This document shows, piece by piece, positions 55,466 to 61,945 of a DNA stretch of 61,945 nt. Position 1 is the stretch's first letter. Every line of letters begins with the position of its first letter. The stretch is taken from the IMG/VR virus record IMGVR_UViG_3300021440_000023, positions 1 to 61,945 of that record. One strand, written 5' to 3'. The DNA comes from a virus. The notes below the pieces were generated by a model that searched no databases, was not told the DNA's origin, and worked only from the letters and a program-made list of their open reading frames with translations. The position numbers and the translations under genes were made by a program.

Positions 55466-57475
55466 TTAGACCGCGTTCAACCGGGAGCCGAGGTGTTCGA
55501 GAGTGTTCCCCGAACCGCCTACGAACCAGAGCCAATCGACCTTGGACGCCGTAGTCGTCAGCGTCGGTGCGCCCGTACCGCCGAACTTGTAGGCCGTATT
55601 CCAAGACAGTGTGCGGCTACCCGTACCGTCCTGCGTTACGCGCATCAGGTAGAGGGCATTCTGTTGGATGTTGGTCGGTGCGTTCATCGTACGATTGCCT
55701 GCCAGCGTGACCGATACCACCTGCCCGTTCGAGTCGCCGTTCCAGTCAATGTTCGCGCCGTCCGTCAGCGTGCCGTTCATGGGGGTCTGCTGAGCGGTGA
55801 AGGTTTGCTTGACACTCAGACCGGCAATGGTTGTGCTGGCGTCAGGAACGGTCAGCGTGCGCGTCGTGGCAGTCGTGATCCCTGACAACTGAAGTACCAG
55901 CTTCTTGGTGGTATCGGCGTCATCGGTCACTTCGAACTTATTATCACGGAAAGTCTGAGTGCCTGTCCAAGTGTTGTTCCCTGCCAAATTCACCAGAGTA
56001 ATGTCAGCATCCGGGATCGTAATGGTGCGGGTAGTGGCAGTCGTGATACTCGAGGCTTGGAACACGAACTTCTTGGTTGTGTCACCGTCATCCGTGATTT
56101 CAAACTTGTTGTCGCGGAAGGTCTGCGTGCCCGTCCAGACATTATTACCGGCAACGACCGTATAGAGCGTGTCGAAGTAGGTCTTCAGTGTCGCCTTGAT
56201 ATTCGCCCACGTCACCTTGGTGGCTGTGGTCGTTGCAGCGGAGTCATACAGCGTCACCGAATCCGCATCAACCGGAGTAGCCTTACTCGTGTAGGTGTTC
56301 GTCAGGATACTGTTGTTGCTCCACGTCGGGCTACCCGTACCACCGGAGATCAGTACCTGATTGGTCGTGCCCGCAGCAGAGAACCCAGTAGTGCTGACGT
56401 TGGACTGATAAACGATGCTACCTGCGACACCGCCCGCCAGAGCAACAGCGGGAACGGCTGAGGTCTGCGCCAATACCACATCGGTGCCGTCACAATAGAC
56501 AATAGAGCGGTCAGTGTTACCCATGACCACCGACAAGCCCGCAGCCGTCTTGATCGTGGCGGTGTAAGCGCCAGTATAGGACGACTGAAGGTAATACACC
56601 GCCACCACAGTTGGCACAATGACAGTGAAGTTCCCCGGCGCGATCCCGATGAACTGAATCAACTTGTTCTGCGCTTGAGCGCTCGTCAGGGTGAACGTAC
56701 CACCGGCTGAGATGTCCAAGACCAGCTTGGTAAACTGATATTGTGTGCTGCGACCGTAACCGACCGAGTACCAGTTGTAACCATCACACACCAACGTTGC
56801 CGATTCACCCGGCGCCAAGTCCTTGGTACTCGCACCGTCCACCATTTCAGTGGTACTCGGGTCGATTGTCAGCGCACCCGTACCTTGGTTGGTCACATTG
56901 ATGAAGAACCCATCGCCCGCAGCAGACGCTGCCAGCAGATTACACGTCACTGCACCCGTTGAGGTGTAGATGAAGGTCTTGGCGCGGTCAGCGGCGACAA
57001 TGTTATTGCTCGCAGCAGTAGTGTTGGTCGGGTACTCTTGTGAGAGTGTGGTTGACGTAACCGTCAGACCGTAACCGTCCAGCGATGCGGGATTGACCGT
57101 AGAGGCCACCGCACCAAAAGAGAACTCATGCCACGTACCCGCAGCGGTTGAGTTACCCGTGAGATACACACACTTGGAGATCCCCGACGCCAGCGTACCG
57201 AGTACGTTACCTGCTGCGTCTTTGTAGGTGAAAGTGTTTGAACCTGAGTTGCTCAGCGTGATCGCACGCCCAACAGACACCAACGTAGCGTCCGGGAGAG
57301 TAATCGCCAAACTGCCCACCGAAGCATTGATTTCGGTGATGTCAGCCAGAACATTGCTTCCCACGGCGTTCTCGGGCCAATAGAACGTAGTATTTGCCGA
57401 AATGGTAAATGTCGCATAGGCGTTCTCTGAAGGTGGGACAGTCTCATTCCCGAATACGCTGGTGTAAGTCGTCAT
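55466..57475 (-). CDS. Tail fibre/structural protein with duplicated segments
   Basis: A 669-residue protein. N-terminal beta domain (MTTYTSVFGNETVPPSENAY, FTISANTTFYWPEN). Two tandem copies of a unit of about 54 residues lie at about residues 435-545, sharing NxTWTGTQTFRDNKFE, TDDxDTTKK and TTATTRTxTxPDA. A final MNGTLTDGANIDWNGDSNGQ, RTMNAPTNIQQNALYLMRVT part resembles the C-termini of other fibre-like proteins. It lies next to the LamG/SPRY gene; together they may form the adhesin set. Confidence 0.8.
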   Translation of the reverse strand: MTTYTSVFGNETVPPSENAYATFTISANTTFYWPENAVGSNVLADITEINASVGSLAITLPDATLVSVGRAITLSNSGSNTFTYKDAAGNVLGTLASGISKCVYLTGNSTAAGTWHEFSFGAVASTVNPASLDGYGLTVTSTTLSQEYPTNTTAASNNIVAADRAKTFIYTSTGAVTCNLLAASAAGDGFFINVTNQGTGALTIDPSTTEMVDGASTKDLAPGESATLVCDGYNWYSVGYGRSTQYQFTKLVLDISAGGTFTLTSAQAQNKLIQFIGIAPGNFTVIVPTVVAVYYLQSSYTGAYTATIKTAAGLSVVMGNTDRSIVYCDGTDVVLAQTSAVPAVALAGGVAGSIVYQSNVSTTGFSAAGTTNQVLISGGTGSPTWSNNSILTNTYTSKATPVDADSVTLYDSAATTTATKVTWANIKATLKTYFDTLYTVVAGNNVWTGTQTFRDNKFEITDDGDTTKKFVFQASSITTATTRTITIPDADITLVNLAGNNTWTGTQTFRDNKFEVTDDADTTKKLVLQLSGITTATTRTLTVPDASTTIAGLSVKQTFTAQQTPMNGTLTDGANIDWNGDSNGQVVSVTLAGNRTMNAPTNIQQNALYLMRVTQDGTGSRTLSWNTAYKFGGTGAPTLTTTASKVDWLWFVGGSGNTLEHLGSRLNAV

Positions 57476-57478
57476 ACC

Positions 57479-58108
57479 TTATTCCCCTACGCGGGACGTG
57501 GAAGCACGATCCCCGCTGATTCGACGTGATGATTCTTGAGAGATACCCTGCAATGCGCGGTCATACAGTGCTTGGAACTCGGCGATACGCTCCGGGCGCT
57601 TCAGGAACGGCTGAGCCTCCAACAATGAGGCGTATAGTAGCAGTTGTGGGGCATACTGAGTAGTCCAGTTGGTCTGAACCGCAGTATTCAACGGCACCGG
57701 GCGCTGATAGTAAGCAATCTCGAAGGGATAGTTGCTCGTTGGCGTCGGTGCAAAGAAATAATGCTCGTACTCATAGTCGGCATAGTAACGCGGCACGCCC
57801 GTCACCGTTGCGTCAGGAGAGTACGTGCGGCAGTAGTCGTAGGTGCGTGGTTGCAGGAACACGCGGTCAGTACCGTTGATCAGATGTACACTAATTGTCT
57901 CCCGCCACCGTTCGGGTTTGGGGAGAACGTTGCCGTTCAGCACACCCGTCACATACTTCTGGAACCCTAGCCCGCGCACCTCAGAGGCCAAGCGGTTCTC
58001 CGCCATCATGATAAAACGGGGGATCTGCTGGGTAAACGGATCATCGTCGCGTTCGCAGTAGGTGGCAATATCAGTCACCAGACTGTCATAAGTCATCGCC
58101 TCACTCAT
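57479..58108 (-). CDS. Head-tail adaptor (tail tube A-like)
   Basis: A 209-residue protein. TYDSLVTDIATYCERDDDPF then IPRFIMMAENRLASEVRGLG is the helical core of podovirus adaptor proteins (T7 gp11-like/P22 gp4-type role), followed by GTDRVFLQPRTYDYCRTYSP, ADYEYEHYFFAPTPTSNYPF and LLLYASLLEAQPFLKRPERI. It attaches the portal to the tail. Gene order (portal end, capsid, adaptor, fibres) fits. Confidence 0.8.
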   Translation of the reverse strand: MSEAMTYDSLVTDIATYCERDDDPFTQQIPRFIMMAENRLASEVRGLGFQKYVTGVLNGNVLPKPERWRETISVHLINGTDRVFLQPRTYDYCRTYSPDATVTGVPRYYADYEYEHYFFAPTPTSNYPFEIAYYQRPVPLNTAVQTNWTTQYAPQLLLYASLLEAQPFLKRPERIAEFQALYDRALQGISQESSRRISGDRASTSRVGE

Positions 58109-58332
58109 TACGAACTCCCTAAATCTACATCCGGTCTAGGATGACTCAACGAAATGTCTTCTACTGTGCGAGCAGGAAGTCTCCACGGGTCGTACTCGTC
58201 TACACACTTCTCGCAGTAATAGTTCCCGTTGTTCGGGTCTTTCACCAGTGCATCGTATTGGATCTTGACCTGACAGCGCATACAAACCGCGATAGCACAA
58301 GAACTCTTGCCGAGAGGAAGATATAAACTCAC
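58108..58332 (-). CDS. Small zinc-ribbon protein
   Basis: A 74-residue protein. CAIAVCMRCQVKIQYDALVK and NNGNYYCEKCVDEYDPWRLP carry two C-x2-C pairs and a WRLP end. Similar short zinc-ribbon proteins lie between adaptor genes in podoviruses. It shares start/stop bases with its neighbours. Virion or assembly role likely. Confidence 0.7.
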   Translation of the reverse strand: MSLYLPLGKSSCAIAVCMRCQVKIQYDALVKDPNNGNYYCEKCVDEYDPWRLPARTVEDISLSHPRPDVDLGSS

Positions 58333-59312
58333 CGCGAATAGACCCGAATATTCGGCATCAGGAAGATCGGCGCACCATCGGACTCAGCGCCTTCCGCCTC
58401 AAATACCTGTTGTTGTGCCATTTGGCTGACCATCTGAACAGTATTCCCGTCTACATTCGGCAACTCGTAACATAGGCGTGATGCCAGTAACCAGATCACT
58501 CCGTCCAACCATCGTTGGGGGATTTCTAGTTGCTGAGTCAGCGAGCCTACGTCTTGAGGCTGACGGTGAACATACACCGTCAGATGGTCATCGTTGTTGT
58601 TCGGGACAGGCCACACGGTCAACGTTGGCGAAATCTTCTTCTCGAAGAAGTAGCTGGTTGACGGGCGCCCGACTTGCGCCTTATTGTTGATCGCTGCGTA
58701 AGTGTCCCGGTTCCACTGAGTACAGGGGAGATCATAGGACGCCGATGCACACTTGATCGCGCTGACCACCGGATACGGGGTCGCAGCAGATTCAACTTTG
58801 AAATAGGTCGCCGTAGTCGTCACAGGCAAGTCTGCCCAATAGAACTGACCCGGCGAGTAACCGCTAATCGGCAACGTAGTCAGAGTTGTATAGCTCACAT
58901 CGTCAGCAGACGACGAGATCACCAGAGCACCACTGTATACACTACTGACACTAAACCCTACTCGCTTGATGTTAGCCGACGTGATCTGCGCCTTACCACC
59001 CGCAGCAGTCGTGGAGAATGTGACTGCCTCCAACGTTGGCTGCGTATAGAGGACGTTGAGAACATCCAGCGTACCAGTGGGGGTGTCATAAGTAGCTTGA
59101 CCCGAATTGACACCAATAAACCGACGCTCGACTGCCCACAGGTTCAAACCTCGATTACTGAGGTTCAACATGAGCATGTAGAGATTCTCCTTGGCGATCA
59201 GCACCATTTCCGGTGTCTGTGCCGAAGGAAGAATCTTACACCGCCTCAGAGCATGTTCAATGACCGAGGAAGTGTCGATAGTCGTCGCGCCGATAGTCCC
59301 ACTGGTCGCCAT
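58329..59312 (-). CDS. Virion structural/tail protein
   Basis: A 327-residue protein. The N-terminal helical part, VIEHALRRCKILPSAQTPEM then LNLSNRGLNLWAVERRFIGV, is typical of phage adaptor/tail proteins ('AlRRcGil... L--L-n-WS-rG-nLW'). A beta-rich insert (about 95-190) follows, then a C-terminal helix bundle (PQRWLDGVIWLLASRLCYEL). The insert looks like a carbohydrate- or protein-binding module. It joins head and tail. Confidence 0.75.
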   Translation of the reverse strand: MATSGTIGATTIDTSSVIEHALRRCKILPSAQTPEMVLIAKENLYMLMLNLSNRGLNLWAVERRFIGVNSGQATYDTPTGTLDVLNVLYTQPTLEAVTFSTTAAGGKAQITSANIKRVGFSVSSVYSGALVISSSADDVSYTTLTTLPISGYSPGQFYWADLPVTTTATYFKVESAATPYPVVSAIKCASASYDLPCTQWNRDTYAAINNKAQVGRPSTSYFFEKKISPTLTVWPVPNNNDDHLTVYVHRQPQDVGSLTQQLEIPQRWLDGVIWLLASRLCYELPNVDGNTVQMVSQMAQQQVFEAEGAESDGAPIFLMPNIRVYSR

Positions 59313-59323
59313 GAACTACTCCG

Positions 59324-59587
59324 TCAGGTGTAGCAAATAACAGCAGTGCCCGTGATGGACACATACAGACCATTCTTCGCCGCGATACCCAAACCACCCC
59401 AATGGATCACATCACCGACAGCAAGGGTCTTGGTGAACAGGATCGTACCGGAAGCAGCAGTATTGTCGTACACGGTGATCGCACCACCCGTGACAGTAGA
59501 GGTAATACTGAACAGACCAGCAGGGCCGGTCTTAATCAGCGTACCCGTGTTGACGCTCTGATAACTTAACTTGGTTGCCGTAGACAT
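59324..59587 (-). CDS. Small structural protein (87 residues)
   Basis: ATG 59587, AAGGAGG seven bases upstream. MSTATKLSYQSVNTGTLIKT, FSITSTVTGGAITVYDNTAA, VGDVIHWGGLGIAAKNGLYV. A small beta-barrel-like protein, common in podovirus tail regions. Exact role unknown. Confidence 0.7.
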   Translation of the reverse strand: MSTATKLSYQSVNTGTLIKTGPAGLFSITSTVTGGAITVYDNTAASGTILFTKTLAVGDVIHWGGLGIAAKNGLYVSITGTAVICYT

Positions 59588-59628
59588 ACGACCTCCTTCA
59601 AAACAGAGGGGTCGAAGCCCCTCGGTCA

Positions 59629-60354
59629 TTAGGCTTGAGTGACACCCAAGGCGCCAGCACGAGTGGCAGACGGCCCACAAGCGATACCCGGCATGGCGAT
59701 GGTAGCGACCAGACGCTTCACACCGTCAGCGGCAGACGCCAGAGTCACCGTACCACGGACATCACCAGTAGAAGCAGTGGCGGTGTTGGTGTCGGCAACG
59801 GTCACAGCGGCCAGCAGACCCACGGTGGCGTTGTAGTTGAAGGTGATGTAGTCACGAGACAACACGCGATACGGCAGACCCAGTGTGTCGTTAAAGCCGA
59901 CCGTCAAACCATTGGTACCAGCAGTAGCGTTGGCATTGGTGACGCTGATGATCGACTTGAACGCCTTGGTCGTAGCAACCGTGGAGGTGCTAGGAGCAGC
60001 GATGGTCTGGGTCATACGCTGACCGTACTGGTCGTAACCAGTGATCGTGTAGGTAGCGGTGTTAGCACCAGTGGCGGTCACGGTGACGCAGCGCGGGGTG
60101 TCCAGCACATAACGAGTGGTCCCAGAGGAATCAACCGTGGTAGTGACACCAGTGCCAGCAGTCAGGGTGAAGGAAGCACCAGAGCCGGGGTTTTGAGAAG
60201 AGGCAAGGCCAGCGGCTTGCAGGGTGACAGGAACCACATCGAAGATGTAGACGCGACCCATCGGGCCAACGCCCAACTCCATCGGGGAAGGACCAGTAGT
60301 ATTGGAGACACCGGAGACAACCGGACCCAACATCAGATCATCGGAAATTTGCAT
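59629..60354 (-). CDS. Structural protein downstream of capsid
   Basis: A 241-residue protein. MQISDDLMLGPVVSGVSNTT, PMGRVYIFDVVPVTLQAAGL, then T/A/G-rich beta strands (TVTATGANTATYTITGYDQY). It lies directly downstream of the major capsid gene. Likely a decoration or head-completion protein. Confidence 0.75.
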   Translation of the reverse strand: MQISDDLMLGPVVSGVSNTTGPSPMELGVGPMGRVYIFDVVPVTLQAAGLASSQNPGSGASFTLTAGTGVTTTVDSSGTTRYVLDTPRCVTVTATGANTATYTITGYDQYGQRMTQTIAAPSTSTVATTKAFKSIISVTNANATAGTNGLTVGFNDTLGLPYRVLSRDYITFNYNATVGLLAAVTVADTNTATASTGDVRGTVTLASAADGVKRLVATIAMPGIACGPSATRAGALGVTQA

Positions 60355-60404
60355 GACATACTCCCTGTGGCTTGAACCACTCAGAAGGTTTAAAAATTAG
60401 TTGG

Positions 60405-60430
60405 CGGGGGTTATATAAGCGGAACCCCCG
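60405..60430 (-). terminator. Possible attenuating hairpin after the capsid gene
   Basis: CGGGGGTT (60405-60412) / AACCCCCG (60423-60430) with a ten-base loop, in the 89-base gap after the major capsid gene. On the minus strand an A/T-rich stretch with TTTTT follows 14 bases later, so it may reduce read-through and keep capsid mRNA abundant. Not a textbook terminator. Confidence 0.5.
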
Positions 60431-60443
60431 ACCGCTCGGCCTT

Positions 60444-61373
60444 TTAGGTCCCAGGGGTACCGTATACAGCACGCCAATCAGTCCAACCGCTGCCGAAACG
60501 CATGGTTGCCTTGTAGCGAACGCTATCAGTCTCGAAGTCACCTTCCATCGACTTCTCGATCTTCCGACGCCACTTGACCTGCATGCCATTGTCAGCATCG
60601 GTCTGCACGAACCAAGCGGTCGCGGAGGTCAGACGAGACAGAACGACAGCATCAGACAGCATACCCATCGACTTGACCGGGTTGAGGTCGTTATTGTTCG
60701 TCCCAGCCCGCAGAACAGACTTCAACAGAACCTCGGCAGTCAGCATGTTGCCCGGAGCAACGACCAGCTTCTTCGGGGTCAGACGGATCTTCTTGCCACG
60801 CGGATCAGCGGCTTGACGGATCTGAATGAGCATCTGTTCCAGAGAGGTCTGGGACAGGGCTGCGGAAGTTGCCAGCAGGTTGGAAGCAGATGCGTCACCA
60901 GCAGCCACGTTCAGGGCAGCAGCATGGTTATTGACGCACAGTGCGGAACCGTCACCGCCAGTGTAGGAGCCGTTGAATGCGCGATTCAGATGATTCGCAC
61001 ACACGGTTTCCAGAGTCTCGGTCATGGACTGGGCCAAGTGCTTGGAGAAGGTGGAACCAATACGAATATGGTCGCCGTCCTCAACAAGAACCTTGGTCAG
61101 TGCATAGGCGAGGCCGTACACGTCATAGTTGTAACGCTTGACGAACAGTTGACCGCCTGCATCATACGTGACGGGATTGGCGTCAGGCATGACCGGGGCA
61201 GACGACATGCCGTACAGCATCGGCTCTTCATGATAGGCGCGGGGGATACCCGTTTCTTCCTTGAAGACCTGCTTGTACTCGTCGGCACGTTGATCGTAGA
61301 CGCCATCGAAAGCCTGATTGAGAATCGGCTCGACAATAGCACGGAAGTCACTACTGCGCATGGGAGTTGCCAT
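60444..61373 (-). CDS. Major capsid protein
   Basis: A 309-residue protein. AAGGAGAATAGACT before the ATG. AIVEPILNQAFDGVYDQRAD, YGMSSAPVMPDANPVTYDAG, VLVEDGDHIRIGSTFSKHLA, then ADPRGKKIRLTPKKLVVAPG (a typical HK97-fold capsid motif: 'l-p-LvVpp-l---a--ll') and VQTDADNGMQVKWRRKIEKS. Length and pattern fit HK97-like capsid proteins. It is preceded by the scaffold and decoration genes across the map junction. Folding is perhaps assisted by the phage GroES-like protein. Confidence 0.9.
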   Translation of the reverse strand: MATPMRSSDFRAIVEPILNQAFDGVYDQRADEYKQVFKEETGIPRAYHEEPMLYGMSSAPVMPDANPVTYDAGGQLFVKRYNYDVYGLAYALTKVLVEDGDHIRIGSTFSKHLAQSMTETLETVCANHLNRAFNGSYTGGDGSALCVNNHAAALNVAAGDASASNLLATSAALSQTSLEQMLIQIRQAADPRGKKIRLTPKKLVVAPGNMLTAEVLLKSVLRAGTNNNDLNPVKSMGMLSDAVVLSRLTSATAWFVQTDADNGMQVKWRRKIEKSMEGDFETDSVRYKATMRFGSGWTDWRAVYGTPGT

Positions 61374-61385
61374 AGTCTATTCTCC

Positions 61386-61945
61386 TTAGATGGCGTTAGT
61401 TTCGGTGAAGCGCTGGCTCTGACCGATGGTGACGCGAACGTTGGTGTAGGTGTCACCCCAAGCGTTGTCGGTAGCACCACCCAGACCCATGATACGCCAC
61501 TGTTTGACAGTCGCAGCACCAGACAGGGAGCCGGTAGCCAGATAGGAACCAGAAATACCCGTGTTGGCGTTACCTGTAGCGATGGTCAAGTCAGCAGAAT
61601 CACCAACGGCAGTAGCTGCGACAGAACCGGCGCCTTGCACTTCGAACACAGTCATCGGGTCGGTAATCACGTACCATTCGATGTTGGTCACACCAGACAG
61701 GGAGGCGGGCCAGTAGGCGGAGTAGGTCGGCTTACCAGTGGCGTCCGTGTAACGGCAGCCGTCAAACACGCCAATGATGGCGTTGGAGCCGGTGGCGATG
61801 GAAACCACATCAGTACCGCCAGTCAGCTTGACCGGATCACCTTTATAGCAGGCCGAAGCGTTGATTGACTGAGGGAAGAAAGTCTCAGTACGAATCGTAC
61901 CACTCGGATGAAACACGGCCTTGAGGCCGTAAGGAGCGTTAGTTG
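61386..61945 (-). CDS. Capsid decoration/structural protein, C-terminal part (continues at 1-239)
   Basis: The main part of the 188-residue protein whose start lies at 239. TETFFPQSINASACYKGDPV, KLTGGTDVVSIATGSNAIIG, VFDGCRYTDATGKPTYSAYW, then SADLTIATGNANTGISGSYL. Beta-rich, small residues; resembles capsid-associated decoration proteins. Only twelve bases separate it from the capsid gene. Confidence 0.75.
   Translation of the reverse strand, partial: TNAPYGLKAVFHPSGTIRTETFFPQSINASACYKGDPVKLTGGTDVVSIATGSNAIIGVFDGCRYTDATGKPTYSAYWPASLSGVTNIEWYVITDPMTVFEVQGAGSVAATAVGDSADLTIATGNANTGISGSYLATGSLSGAATVKQWRIMGLGGATDNAWGDTYTNVRVTIGQSQRFTETNAI
61714..61945. repeat. Right copy of the 232-base terminal overlap
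   Basis: Second copy of the sequence at 1-232. Joining the two ends restores one uninterrupted minus-strand reading frame from the start codon at 239 through the junction to the stop at 61386. This supports circular closure of the map. Confidence 0.9.

Noticed and set aside
60372-61868. Plus-strand ORF of 498 residues
   Set aside because: It lies antisense to the major capsid and decoration genes, which have ribosome sites and recognisable folds; it is a shadow frame.

Overview
The window is an essentially complete tailed-phage genome with a circularly permuted map. Its last 232 bases repeat the first 232 with a single mismatch, which leaves about 61,713 unique bases. I see terminase, portal, scaffold, major capsid, stubby-tail-type adaptors and internal (ejection-type) virion proteins. 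I see no tape measure, sheath or tube genes, so a podovirus-like virion is the best inference. No RNA polymerase, integrase or repressor is recognisable, and strong sigma70-type promoters suggest the host polymerase is used. The host is probably a Gram-negative pseudomonadote: there is a phage outer-membrane barrel with a signal peptide, and the attC sites are of the type found in proteobacterial integrons.

Layout. Minus strand, 21.5 kb down to 1 and, through the circular junction, 61.9 kb down to 41.5 kb: SF2 helicase, primase-polymerase/helicase, a repeat-rich 394-base gap (candidate origin), terminase small and large subunits, portal, an envelope module (periplasmic binding-like protein plus outer-membrane barrel), lysis-type genes, decoration and fibre-like proteins, GroES-like protein, scaffold, major capsid, tail adaptors, receptor-binding candidates and ejection proteins. 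Plus strand, 21.6 to 41.4 kb: early genes. These include small regulators, a thymidine-hypermodification cluster, a family B DNA polymerase, a recombination set (Sak4-like ATPase, DUF669-type ssDNA-binding protein, PD-(D/E)XK nuclease, RuvC-like resolvase), an integron-type cassette array, and a last block with a MazG-like protein, ended by a strong terminator at 41.42 kb.

How the genes fit together. The modification cluster (23.95 to 29.1 kb) encodes a thymidylate-synthase-like dUMP hydroxymethylase, a 5-hmdU DNA kinase, two amino acid:DNA transferase-type (aGPT-Pplase) proteins, a fold-type-II PLP enzyme and a YfbR-like nucleotidase. Together they predict DNA carrying an amino-acid-derived thymine, further reworked by the PLP enzyme. 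Three plus-strand promoters sharing a GCCCCCAT box in the spacer probably control the early modules together.

The most striking feature is at 35.7 to 38.5 kb: at least seven attC recombination sites separate small single-gene cassettes, with no integron integrase anywhere in the genome. In every intact cassette the first bases are the reverse complement of the attC start at its own end, which is the signature of cassette integration. The phage therefore appears to carry an integrase-less integron cassette array. Identifications are from motifs read by eye; no database search was possible.
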